From Typhlomys cinereus (taxonomy: Eukaryota > Chordata > Mammalia > Rodentia > Platacanthomyidae), in assembly GCA_023101885.1 (NCBI GenBank), contig JALPQD010000394.1, positions 1,238,581 through 1,302,580 of the forward strand: a stretch of DNA of 64,000 nt, read 5' to 3'. Positions 31,179 to 41,961 of this stretch are shown here, piece after piece (positions within the stretch are counted from its first letter, which is position 1; the number at the start of each line of letters is the position of its first letter). The notes beneath the pieces are model-generated. The model made no database searches. It saw nothing but the letters and a program-made list of their open reading frames with translations, and was not told the DNA's origin. Both the position numbers and the translations under genes were made by a program.

Positions 31179-34100
31179 ATGTCTGGAATTAAAAATAGTT
31201 TCTCGGGGCTGGAGAGGTGGCTCAGGGGTTAAGCCTCTGCCTTGCAGGCAGAAGGTCCTGAGTTCGGATCCTAGACCCCACGTATAGACGCCGGGCGGAA
31301 GCGGGGGCGGCCTGCGCTTCTGGTCCTGGTAGGGCGGAGCATGTGAATCCAGGGGCAGAAGGAGGTGGAGGCGTCCATGGTGGTTCCCGAATTCGTCCGT
31401 GGTTCTACACACACACACATACACACATGCGTGCACACATACATACTCACACACGCACAATTGAATAAAAAAAAAAAAGAAATTAAAAAAAAATAGTTTC
31501 TCCATTATAACACTAAATGTTAATGGAATTAATTCACCGATCAAGAGACACAGATTACAAACTTGGAATAAAAATCACAATCGATCAATCTGCTGCCTGC
31601 AGGAAACCCATCTCACCACAAAAGATAGGCACGCTCTAAAAATAAAAGGCTGGTCAACAATTCTACAAGCAAACGGAAGCAGAAAACAGGCAGGGGTAGC
31701 CATTATGCTATCAGACAAAGTGGACTTCAAACCAAAGAAAATTATAAGAGACACGGATGGGTACTACATTTTAGTCCCAGGTACAATTCACCAGGAAGAC
31801 TTCACAATACTGAACATATATGCACCCAATACGGGCCCCTCCACATTCATTAAGAAAACCCTACAGCGTCTAAAGCAAGAAATCAACCCCCAAACGATAA
31901 TTCTTGGGTACTTCAACATCGCCCTCTCAACATGGGATAGATCAACAGGTCAAAAGCTTAACAGAGACACTTTGAAACTTAATCATACCCTTAAAGAATT
32001 GGACCTTACAGATCTCTATCGAACTTTTCACCCACGTACCAAAGAATACACATTTTTCTCAGCAACACACGGAACTTTCTCCAAAATAGACCACATATTG
32101 GGCCACAAAACAAATTTCCACATACACAGGAAAGTTGAAATTCTAGCCTGTACCCTATCAGACCACCACTGCCTAAAGCTTGACATCCACAACACAAAAA
32201 ACGACAGAAAATACACTAACTCCTGGTAACTTGACACTATGATGCTGAATGAGAACTGGATTCAGGAAGAAATTAAAAAGAAAATTCAAGATTTCCTGAA
32301 AGTGAATGATAATGAAAATACAACTCACCAAAATCTCTGGGACACAATGAAAGTTGTCCTAAGAGGAAAATTCATAGCTCTTAATGCATACATCAGAAAA
32401 ATGGAAACATCAGAAATAAACAACTTAACAATGCAGCTTAAAGCTTTAGAGAAACTAGAGCAATCTGATCCCAAATGCAGTAGAAGAGAGGAGATTAGCA
32501 AAATAAGGAGAGAAATATCTGAAATTGAGATTAAGAAAACGATAGAAAAAATCAACCAGTCAAAAAGCTGGTTCTTTGAAAAAATCAATAAGAGTGATAC
32601 ACCCCTAGCTAAATTAACCAAAAGCAGGAGAGAGAAAACCCAAATTAACAAAATTAGAAAGGAACATGGAGTTATCACTACTGATACCCAAGAAATCCAG
32701 AGAATTTTAACATCATATTTCAAAACTTATACTCTGTGAAATTTGACAACACAAAAGAGATGGATGAATTTCTCAGTAAACAAAACTTACCTAAATTGAA
32801 TCAGGAGGTTGTGAATTATTTAAATAGTCCTATAACATATAAGGAATTGAGGAAGTAATCTTGAATCTTCCCACCAAAAAATATCCTGGACCAGATGGAT
32901 TCAGCACAGAGTTCTACCAGACATTTAAGGAGTTAATAATACCAATATGCCTTAAACTGTTCCAACAAATAGCAAAGGAAGAAACACTACCAAATTCCTT
33001 CTATGAAGCTAATATCATCTTAATCCCAAAACCTAATAAGAACTCACTTAAAAAAGAAAACTATAGGCCGATCTCCCTGATGAACACAGACGCAAAGATT
33101 CTCAACAAAGTTTTAGCAAATCGGATTCAAAAACATATTAAAAAGATTATTCACGGGGACCAAATAGGCTTCATCCCTGGCACACAAGGTTGGTTCAACA
33201 TATGCAAATCAATAAATGTAATTCATCATGTAAACCAGTCCAAAGTCCAAGGCCACATGATACTCTCCATAGATGCAGAAAAAGCTTTTGACAAGATCCA
33301 ACAGCCTTTTATGATCAAAACGCTAGAGACAGTAGGAATGGAAGGAACCTTTATCAATATAATAAAAGCTGTATACAACAAGCCCACAGCAAGGATTATA
33401 CTTATTGGGGAACAATTGGAAGCATTCCTATTTTGATCAGGAACTAGACAAGGCTGTCCACTCTCACCATTTCTAATCAATATTGTACTTGAAGTCTTAG
33501 CTGAAGCCAAAAGACAAGAAAGGGACATAAGAGGGATTCAAATCGGCAATAAGAAGTCAAGCTATCCCTGTTTGCAGATGACATGATCTTATACCTGAGT
33601 GATCCCAAAATCTCCACCAGGAAGCTCCTGGAACTAATTGAGAAGTTCAGCAGGGTGGCAGGATACAAAATAAATGTGCAAAAATCAGAGGCCTTCCTGT
33701 ATGCCCAGAATGAAAGAAGTGAAAAAGCCTTGAGAGAAACAATCCCATTTACTATAGCCCCTAAAAAAATGAAATACCTTGGTATAAACTTAACCAAGGA
33801 GGTAAAAGACCTTTACAGTGAAAACTTTAAAACCTTAAAGAAAAAAATTGCAGAAGACACCAGAAGGTGGAAAGACCTCCCATGATCCTGGATTGGCAGA
33901 ATCACCATCGTAAAAATGACCATCCTACCAAAGGAAATATACAAATTCAATGCTATACCAATTAAATTCCCAAAGCAATTCTTTAATGAAGTTGACCATA
34001 CAATCTCAAAATTCATATGGAGGCACAAAAAACCCAGGATAGCAAAGACAATCCTGAGTAACAAAAACACTGCTGGAGGTATCACCATACCGAACCTTAG

Positions 34101-35297
34101 TCTATATTACTAATCCATAGTTATAAAAAAAGCCTGGTACTGGCTCCAAAATAGACACACAGATCAATAGATAAGGCTTGAAGACCCAGATATCAGCCCA
34201 CAAAATTACAGCCATTTGGTCTTTGACAAAGGGGCCCAAAGAATCCAATGGAAAAAGAACAGCATCTTCAACAAATGGTGCTGGCAAAACTGGATCTCCA
34301 CATGCAGAAGATTAAAGCTGGACTCATACTTGTCGCCATGCACGAGACTTAATTCCAAATGGATCAAGGACCTTGATATAAGGCCAGAGACGATAAAAAC
34401 AATAGTGGAAAGGATAGGGAACTCCCTCGGGCTGATTGGGCTAGGCCAACAGTTCCTAAACAGACGTCCAATGGTACAGTCACTGCTACCAACTCTCAAC
34501 ATTTGGCATCTTGTGAAATTAAAGAGCTTCTGTTCAGATAAAGAGATTGTAACATGATCTCAAAGGCAACCCACAGAATGGATGAAAATCTTCACTAACC
34601 ACATATCTGATAGAGCTCTACTGTCCAGAGTGCAAGAAGAACTTAGAAAACTAAACATTACGGAAACCAATGGCCCAATTAAAAAATGGGCCCTGGAACT
34701 TAAAAGAAATTTTACCAGGGATGAAATTAAAATGTCTAACAAAATCTTAAAAAATGCTCCACTTCTTTAGCCAGCAGGGAAATGCAAATCAAAACTTCCC
34801 TGAGATATCATCTCAACCCGGTCAGGATGGCAAAAATCCACAATACAAACAACACCAAATGCTGGAGAGGATGTGGAGAGAGGGGAACTCTCCTATATTG
34901 CTGGTGGGAGTGCAGGCTCATACAGCCACTCTGGCGAGCCGTCTGGAGATTCTTAAAGAAATTAAAGATTGAAATGCCATATGACCCTTCGATTCCACTT
35001 TTGGGTATAACCCCCCATACAGCAGAGGTTCCTCTCGATAGCACAAGCATGACCATCTTCATAGCAGCACTGTTTACAATAGCAAAGACATGGAATCAAC
35101 CCAAATGTCCAACAGTTGACGAGTGGATAAGGAAACTGTGGTACATCTATACAATGGAGTACTACTCAGCCATCAAAAATGATGAATTACTGGAATTTGC
35201 CGGGAAATGGATGTCATTATAAACAATTATATTAAGTGAAGTATCCCAGACCCAGAAAATTAAGCGCCGTATGTATTCCCTAATAGGTGGCTTCTAA
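31179..35297 (+). pseudogene. L1-B ORF2, disrupted by SINE and frameshifts
   Basis: ATG 31179 (MSGIKNSF) is 50 bases after the ORF1 stop. The SINE lands after codon 8. Open pieces: endonuclease 31705-32229 (ends in TAA, with KIDHILGHK and SDHHCLKLD blocks), 32239-32739 (desert region, ending in a one-base deletion relative to L1-A), and RT 32861-33436 ([15 protein letters not shown], ending in TGA). The RT continues with the F-A-D-D-M-I-L-Y-L active-site box near 33573-33599. The C-terminal Cys-rich block is near 34860-34915. TAA at 35221 replaces a Glu codon near the end. Not functional. Confidence 0.88.
31205..31488 (+). mobile_element. Young SINE at the start of L1-B ORF2
   Basis: Starts ggggctggagaggtggctca, has the same GC-rich body as the 21.6 and 49.2 kb copies, the CA-rich tail (31409-31458) and ttgaataaaaaa. 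Flanking duplication aaaaatagtttctc at 31191-31204 and 31489-31502. The minus-strand 136-codon frame across it is not a gene. Confidence 0.92.
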
Positions 35298-36340
35298 TAC
35301 CAAACCTACCCAGCCCATTTTGAGACACTCATAGGTAAATCTATGTATTACCTACAGTAATTGCAAGGATTATGAACAGGAGGGATGGGATTGGATGGCC
35401 ACACCAGAAACAAGGAGAGAAGTGACCATGTTACAGTAGAGAAAATCGGCCTCCATCAAGGCCTGCAAGAAAGTAATGTGACACCTAGTTATGTTCACAG
35501 ACATTTGTTCCTGTTCATTTACAACTAAGGGGGTATGAACTCACCAGAAGGGGAGGGCATATAGTCCGGCAGATTAAAAAGTACCCATTTTGCAAATGGG
35601 TGATTGACCCCTCTGATTGCCAAATGCCATATGACCCTGCGATTCCACTTTTGGGTATAAGTATTACATCTACCCTTGAAGGTGTTCTTATAATAAGACT
35701 CAGTTTAACAGCTTTCTGTCTCTGGCCAGGGGGTGACATACAGTGCCCATCACGATGGAGTGAAGGGCATTGCAGGAGCAACAAAACTGCAAAAGAAAAT
35801 CAACAAACCACTATCCACAACTTCAGAGACTCTATATCAACCACCTCGAACTAGGCCAGACTAATCTCTCCCCATCCTGAAGCTCAGGGACATTTGCGAA
35901 AGAGGGGGCGGTAAGAGTGTAAGAGCAAAAGGATGGGAGGAGCAATGATTTGCAAGATACTCCACACAAGTTAGGGCCGAAGCAATCATAATTGGACATT
36001 GCATGCCTGGCGCAATGTCCAACACACTATTGACCTCACAAAGTCTAGCATCTACTAAAGGCACCAAGATCCTTGGAGACAAGGGATTGACAGCCACAGT
36101 AGTGTTCCTATGCTTAAGGGAAACACAGGAAAGGGTTCAGGGAAATGCCACTGGGTCCTTGTATGTCATCGGAGAGGAGGGCCCAGAGGAGAGTCAGGCA
36201 TGCACATGAAAGGACTCTGGGAATTGGGGCGGGAGGCACAGGGAATGGGGTGGGAGGGATGAGGGGAGGGGGAGCAAGGGGTTCAGGGGGAGGAGGAGGG
36301 AGGGAGGGAACTGGTGTACCTATTAAGTTTGTATGAGCTG
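35298..36340 (+). other. L1-B 3' UTR with ORF2-derived insert
   Basis: Ordinary L1 3' UTR with the G-rich stretch at 36220-36310. It contains at 35622-35660 a 39-bp segment that repeats ORF2 positions 34972-35010 with one mismatch. The same insert occurs in L1-E but not in L1-A or L1-F. Confidence 0.85.
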
Positions 36341-36363
36341 AAATAATAATAAAAATAAATTAA

Positions 36364-36479
36364 AATATTTAGGACAAAAAAAAGAAAGTAAATTCCTTTA
36401 AAAAGAATGGTGCAAAATATTTTCATCGAATTTATTCTGTTCCATCTACAACTAAATAAATATCTAAAAGTTATTCCTT
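36364..36479 (+). other. Putative 3'-transduced sequence of L1-B
   Basis: About 115 bp of AT-rich sequence not found in other L1 3' ends in this window. It lies between the L1 A-rich tail and a second poly(A). An AATAAA-like motif (ctaaataaatatc near 36453) precedes the second A-run by about 25 bases, as expected for read-through to a downstream polyadenylation signal at the source locus. Confidence 0.65.
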
Positions 36480-36511
36480 AAAAAAAAAAAGAAAAAAAGT
36501 ATAGGTTTGAG

Positions 36512-36951
36512 AAAAAAGCATTTGCAAGGTCAGTAGTTGCATACCAAGTACTAGGAGATATAGTAATTTGCTCAAGCAAAGAAATTATATCTGGCACAGC
36601 AGCTGCTATTGGAGTCACACTTGATTAAGTTTGTGATAATCAACAGTCATTCTCCATGATCCATCTGTCTTCTGCACAGGCCAAATAGGAGAACTAAAGG
36701 GAGAGGTGGTAGGAACCACCACCCCTGCATCCTTCAAGTCCTTGATGGTGGCACTAATTTCTATTATCCCTCCAGGGATTCGATAATGTTTCTAGTTCTG
36801 GTTCACTATTTTACCTGGGAGAAGCAACTCTAAAGGTTTCTATTTGGCCTTTCCTACAATAATAGGAATCATTATGAGGATTCTGCCAACTTCTGAGTAT
36901 ATCTATACCAATTATATATTCTGGAACTGGAGAAATAACCACAGGATGAGT
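36512..36951 (-). pseudogene. ERV-L RT fingers remnant
   Basis: The minus strand encodes a retroviral RT start: [18 protein letters not shown] and K-L-N-Q, preceded by a D-L-K-D-A-G-V-V block. A stop follows soon after. The rest of the RT lies beyond the L1-B insertion, at 29.4-29.6 kb. A plus-strand 85-codon frame over 36844-37101 is a shadow. Confidence 0.75.
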
Positions 36952-37236
36952 CTAGGGACCTATTGGATCTACTGTGAGATGAATATTAGCCCAAACTCCA
37001 TCGATAACTTGTCCCCCATAAGCTCCTACTTTAACTGGAGGGCCACGATGCTTTTTAGGATCTCTAGGAATCAATGTCAACTGAGAACCAGTATCCAGTA
37101 GGCCCCGAAATGTCTGATCATTTTCTTTCCCCCAATGTACAGTAACTCTTATAAAAGGCCGTAGATCCCTTTGGCAAAGAACAGGAGAAATATTAATAGT
37201 AAATGTCTTTGTTATTGTGCCTAAGTCCTTCCTCAA
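36952..37236 (-). pseudogene. ERV-L protease remnant
   Basis: Retroviral aspartic protease matures Gag and Pol. This 94-codon open stretch has the active-site signature L-L-D-T-G-S-Q and a following L-I-P-R block. A G-R-D/N-type C-terminal signature is not obvious. Position between gag and RT fits. Confidence 0.8.
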
Positions 37237-37751
37237 GGTGACCCAGCCTCCCCTTCATTCAAGGGGTTCTGGATCTACAAACTGATCTAAATCTGGAAAC
37301 TGATTGACAGGTTGTGATTCTCTACTGCTGTAATTCAAAGCAGTTCTTCCTTCATTTGCTTTAGAAAGCTTCTGCTTATACAAATCATATAAAAACTTTG
37401 TAGGGTTCTTATTGATCTTACTCTTGGGAACACCATGATTAATTAACTAATACCAAAGATCTAAGTGAGCCAGACCACTATAAATACTGTTCTTTCTATG
37501 CTGTGCATTACGGTTGGTATGCTCACTTTGCCACTGGGATTCAACACTGCCACTTGGCCCCTGTTGCTCCTGGATCCACCTAGGTCCATTGGATTTAATT
37601 CTTCTAATTAGATAGCTGATCACCCACAGTTAGTGATGATACAAGAAGAAAAGCAATGGTGGGACCCTTCAAATTTGCTGGTGCCCCTTTCACCATTTTG
37701 TATAATATAGTCTTGGTGAAAGGCATGTCATCTGGATTCTGACTCTGAGAT
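37237..37751 (-). pseudogene. ERV-L gag C-terminal / gag-pro junction, degenerate
   Basis: No long frame. By position this should encode the gag C-terminus and junction with protease. I could not find a CCHC zinc knuckle in it. Confidence 0.5.
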
Positions 37752-38189
37752 TTAGATTTTAAAGTTGAATCCAGTCAAGCATACCAATTTCTCTGAGCCT
37801 TTTAATAACATCATCAACATTAAACCAAGGAATATCTGATATCTCCAGTTCTCTTTCTGAAGGCCAAACACTGATAAATATTTCAGCCACCCACTTAAAC
37901 TCTTGGCACCACTTTTAACTCTATGAGCTGCAGCATTAAATCTAGAATCTCTACTCAATTGACCCATTTCAATAAACTCAGTTTGATCCAGTTTTATATT
38001 CCTTCCACCAGCATCCCACAGCCTTAAAATCCATTCCCAGGGGTATTCTCTAAGTTGCTGTTTGAAAATGTTACAAAACTCATGAAGTTCTCTAGGAATA
38101 TAGTGAACCTCCTCATATATTACACTCTCTATGTCACTTCTAGGGGCCTGCTTAGACCTGAGTCTGGTAATAGGCCTAGAGGCAACCAC
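37752..38189 (-). pseudogene. ERV-L gag capsid-region remnant
   Basis: A 145-codon open stretch with P-I-T-R-L-R-S-K-Q-A-P-R near the start and W-E-W-I-L-R-L-W-D-x-G-G-R-N-I further on, followed by a R-D-S-R-F-N block. This is the pattern I associate with ERV-L-type gag, by recognition only. Frame lost at both ends. Confidence 0.65.
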
Positions 38190-38426
38190 AGGTGGGCACT
38201 CTGCAATATCAACAGTGTTCTGAGGGAAAATCCTTACCCTCTACTCAACCAAAGAATGGTTAGTTTCCTCAGGCAAAGGCTGAGACTGAGATGCACTAGG
38301 AGGTGGGAGTGGGGATTCATTCTCTACCAAGCCTGGTAAGACCACTTCCTCAGATGAAAGAGGCCCATCAGAATTTGAGGGTTCATTGGCCTCAGCCTCC
38401 TCTGAGTCTTTCCACACATCAGCATC
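38190..38426 (-). pseudogene. ERV-L gag linker, degenerate
   Basis: Joins the coiled-coil part of gag (38.43-39.02 kb) to the capsid region. Acidic, Pro/Ser/Glu-rich when read on the minus strand, with stops. The plus-strand 94-codon frame 38055-38339 is spurious. Confidence 0.5.
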
Positions 38427-39017
38427 CTAGTTTTTAGGATCCCAGTCATTTCCAATCAGTATTCTGACTTTAACTGCAGACACCTTTTGAGGCTGGGAAT
38501 TTAATTTATGTTGCAACTCAGCCAATCTAACAATTAAAGCCTGAGTTTGATTTTTAGCATTTTGAGCCTTATTACTACTGGAGAGAAGCTTCTCTTCCAG
38601 AGCACACTCAGAAACTTCCAAGTTGTTTACATGCATCTGAAGTTGATTATTTTCATCTCTGAGGTCTTTCTTTTCCTTCTCCATTTTATCCAGAGATGCT
38701 TCTAAAGCACACTTAGAAGCTTTTAGATGTTTTACACTCATCTTGATCTTGGTAATTTCATCTCTGAGACTTTCCTTCTCATTTTTTACTTTGTCCAGAG
38801 ATGTCAGAAGCAACCGATGAGCATCATTAGTTTCTTTATTTTTCCTTAGATTATAAAAAGTATTATATACAGAATCATTAAACACTGTACTGCTCACAAC
38901 AGGTGAATCAGGACTATCCATCACCCCCACTTTTATCGGTTCTTTGATAAGTTCACACCATGGAGTTTTGGTGATCTTCATATCACTAAGGCAGTCTTTA
39001 GTAGCTGGAAGTTTCAT
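38427..39017 (-). pseudogene. ERV-L gag N-terminal coiled-coil segment, still open
   Basis: 196 codons remain open from Met at 39017, about 80 bases downstream of the primer site, which suits a gag start. Residues about 75-165 form a heptad-rich coiled coil made of two related units of about 36 residues. Both units contain a S-L-D-K-x-x-x-E-K-x-x-L-R-D-E-x motif and a C-A-L-E block. No myristoylation glycine follows the Met. The frame ends in a stop before the capsid part, so it would be a truncated product. Confidence 0.7.
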
Positions 39018-39094
39018 TGTATTAGAAAATCAGCTCCAGATAAGCTCAAGCCTATTAGAGAAATTAATCTTTATAATTCTGTTCCTCCAGAACC

Positions 39095-39109
39095 ACTCCC
39101 AGTACCGAA
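39095..39109 (-). promoter_or_regulatory. tRNA-Leu-like primer binding site of the ERV-L
   Basis: On the minus strand CGGTACTGGGAGTGG lies three bases inside the 5' LTR. It matches 12 of 15 bases of the complement of the tRNA-Leu(UAA) 3' end (TGGTACCAGGAGTGG). Leu priming is the property that names ERV-L. Confidence 0.7.
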
Positions 39110-39112
39110 ATC

Positions 39113-39742
39113 TGTATTAGTTAGGGTTCTCTAAAGAAACAGAATCTATAGAATATAATATATATAAATAAGTTTATTAAAATAACTCATAATAAAAAAT
39201 AGTGTCCTTGAAAGTAGTCACCTACAGCCACTTCACTCTTGACCAGAATGTTCCATAAAGCCAAAAGATCCCAATAAGATCTCAAGCCCTTGCTTCTCTG
39301 GAGGGTCAAAGATGCTGAGTTCCAAAGTTGTTGAAGAACAGCTGGGCTCCGATGTCAGCAATGAACAGTGAACTGCAGCAAGGCCTAGAGGCCAGGCTGC
39401 AAAGGCAGTGGGAACAACGACAACACAATGGAAAAGATGAAGCTCCAAGTCAGACAAGGACAGAGGCATCAGCAGCAGCAAATAAGAAGGCCACAAAGCT
39501 CTAAAAGTGAATGACTACAGAGCAAGTCAACACCAGATAAGGGAAGAGCAAGTCCCTCCTCCTTGCACCTCCTATTATCGGTCCACCATAGGAAAGTACC
39601 ATCCTCTATGGGCTGGGTTTTCCACAGCAATCAATCAAGTACCTGCAGACTTGTTCAGGGGCCATTCCAACCATTAAATTTCCACAGCTGCACCCCAAAC
39701 AGTCTGCAACAGTCAAGTTGACACCAAAATGCAACCATAACA
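39113..39742 (-). repeat. 5' LTR of the ERV-L provirus
   Basis: 630 bp, TG...CA ends (plus strand tgtattagttagggttctct to ccataaca), homologous to 18547-19163. AATAAA on the coding strand (complement of tttatt at 39173-39178). Proviral transcription would run leftwards from here. The 65- and 87-codon frames on the minus strand are chance. Confidence 0.9.
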
Positions 39743-39747
39743 GATAC
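39743..39747 (+). repeat. Target site duplication GATAC, right copy
   Basis: Matches 18542-18546 exactly. Confidence 0.8.
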
Positions 39748-40268
39748 CCACTTCTGCAAGATCTCCACATAAGATGATCAGTAGCTATCAAAAATCTCAC
39801 CACAGAGGAAGGAGCCTCTTAAAAGATATGGTGTCATACTAAGAGATTATGTGAGAATAATTAAATTCAGGAATGCCAGAGATTATTAATTGGAAGATTA
39901 TCCCACTGGTGGGTTAATTATGCCCTAGGAGGCAACTAAACACATGTGACTACAGGTATACTAGATCAGGCCTAATGAATCTCACAAGCAGGCATCTTAA
40001 AGAGTAGAAAGGAGATTATTAGACAACAAGAAGTGAAATGTGATGACAAACTGTAGGGTAAGAGTAGGAGATAAAACAAATTCATTGTATATGTTTTTTG
40101 AAAACTTCAAAGAATAAAAAAATCAATAAAAATGAATATGTAAACAGACCTATGAAGTGTCTTTTGGTATATGGCCATGAGAGGTGGTGAATTATATGCT
40201 GTGTAATTTAAGAATATATCATATTCATTTTCATTTTGACTATACTAGGTCACCCTCTCATACATAGT
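39748..40268. other. Unassigned flank between ERV-L and MaLR
   Basis: No gene or confident repeat. The stretch near 40090-40130 (tgttttttgaaaacttcaaa, aataaaaaaatcaataaaaa) could be an old non-LTR retrotransposon 3' end. Confidence 0.35.
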
Positions 40269-41421
40269 TGGTGTTTGGTTTGAAATGTGTCCACCATAGT
40301 CTCATGTGTTTGGCAAGGTCATCACACCTTCAGAGGTGGAGCCTTGCTGGAAGAAGGCAGTCAAAGGGTGGATTAGTCCCACTCTACCTCTAGGAGAAGT
40401 CTGCCTTTGCAGCAAGCAGTTTTGCAGCTCTCTGTCCCCAAGATGTCTGCAATGACTTAGCCTCCTCCAGCTTTGGCCAACCAGCCATACCTCCTTAGCT
40501 ACAAGAAACTATACCTTCCTCTTGGAACTGTAAACTGAATAAATCTCCCATTCTCCCTTAAGTTGATTGATTTTGAGTGCTTTCTCATAACAATAGTTAA
40601 GAGTAACTGTTACAGAAATTGGTATCGTGTAGTGGAGTATTGCTGTGAGATTAAGAACAGCTCGTACCACAACATAAAGCTGCTTGTATAGCTGAGAGGA
40701 GTTGGTACCCAGCAGCTTGGCCAATGGTGTGATGTGGCTAGTGATCCTTTGGAAATGCTTGTTGGGAAAAATATGGAGAACTTTGGGACTTTGTGCTGGG
40801 AAAGTCTTCGCATCTTGGTGATGGGGCCAAATGGGTCTTTCTCATGAGAGCTCCAAGGACAGCACGTTGTGAAAGACACAGACAGTGTAAGCCCAGCTTG
40901 TGATGGTCCAGCAGGGAACATAGACTGTGTTTGAAAATGGACTAGTGACAAATGGAGCCATGTGTTGGCAGAGAGTTTAGTGAAGTTTTGCCCTAATCGT
41001 GAAAGTCTGCATGGAGTGCTTATTGGAATAAATTTCAAAGCACTGTAGTCCTGATAGTGTGAAATGGCTACTTTTTATTGTCTCCAGAGTTATGGAAAAG
41101 AAACTGTAAGATCTAATGATGAAAAACTCAATGACAAACTTGAAGAGCTAATCTAGGACAAAGAATAGAACAAAATGTCTGTTTTTAAATAGATTAGCTC
41201 CATTAGTAAATCAAAGCTTGCCCTCAATTTGTAAATAGGAGAGGCCCCACCTTGAGGGCAAGATTCTCAGAGAAGGCTACTACCCATAAAAAATGCAAAT
41301 TCTTTTGGAAGGAATGAGCTAAAGGGTGGAGTTCCAAAGCAAGGGACTGGTTTATCCCCTAAAGCCCAGGAGAAAAGGAGATTTTTCCTGCACTCAACAG
41401 AGAAGCTGAGTCAGCTGTGAT

Positions 41422-41961
41422 TTGAGAGAGCCAATTGCTAACCCAAGAAATCTTGGCAATGGAAATCTCTGCAAAGTCATCCAACTGGTTCTAATTTTAA
41501 AGGTATCAAAGATTCAAGAGAAAGGAGGTTGTGGATTCCTCCTCAAAGATCTGGCAAAATCCAGGCAGCATTTGGCAGAAATCCTGCAGTTTAGAAGCCC
41601 AAGAAGGGCAATTTTTGTTGTGGAGTTAAAGCCTGGTTTGCTATTGAGAATTAAAGATGTTAGAGATTCCAGATACAACATGGGTCATCTGCCAAGGAGA
41701 GCTACATACCATGGGAAGAGTTGGCCCAAGAGAGTGAAATGTTTTATGGGCAGCTGCATTGGAGGTGTCAAACCCAAGTCCTTTGCAACTGAGATGATTA
41801 AAACCAGATGCTTACTATTTGGACTTGGTGCTACAGGATTTAGAGTTTGTCTAGCTGGTTTTCAGTCTTGTTACGTACCAATCTTTCCTGGATTTGCCCC
41901 CACTCCTTCCTTTTGGAATGGAAATATTTATTCTGTGCCATTGTATGTTGGAGTTATGTAA
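41422..41961 (+). other. 179-codon open frame in MaLR internal region
   Basis: Open from ATG 41422 to the stop at 41959. The translation shows no domain I recognise, and its composition (many Arg/Lys/Cys/Trp) does not suggest a known gene. MaLR internal regions are generally considered non-coding, so this is most likely chance, but it is long for random AT-rich sequence. Confidence 0.3.

Larger units (their letters stand above)
29646..36496 (+). mobile_element. Full-length L1 with 3' transduction (L1-B), inserted in ERV-L RT
   Basis: Plus-strand L1 with 5' UTR 29646-30063 (tandem monomers), ORF1 30064-31128, ORF2 31179-35297, 3' UTR to about 36340 and a first A-rich tail at 36341-36363. About 115 bp of non-L1 sequence follows, then a second poly(A) at 36480-36498. 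The 15-bp target duplication encloses the extra sequence. A SINE lies at 31205-31488. It is less decayed than L1-A (ORF1 has one stop), but ORF2 is disrupted, so the copy is not autonomous. Confidence 0.9.
18547..39742 (-). mobile_element. ERV-L-type endogenous retrovirus with nested L1s and SINEs
   Basis: A complete proviral layout on the minus strand: 5' LTR 39113-39742, tRNA-Leu-like primer site at about 39095-39109, gag 37.7-39.0 kb, protease 36.95-37.24 kb, RT split between 36.51-36.95 kb and 28.9-29.65 kb, RNase H 28.3-28.7 kb, integrase 27.06-27.83 kb, dUTPase-like segment 19.7-19.99 kb, polypurine tract 19164-19174, 3' LTR 18547-19163. Matching GATAC duplications flank it. About 14 kb of its span is later insertion (L1-A, L1-B, SINEs). 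Leu primer, 5-bp duplication, dUTPase after integrase and no visible env are features known for ERV-L. All reading frames are broken. Confidence 0.88.

Noticed and set aside
41422..41961. Novel secreted or membrane protein
   Set aside because: No signal peptide or domain recognised and the frame lies within MaLR internal sequence. Kept only as a low-confidence open frame.
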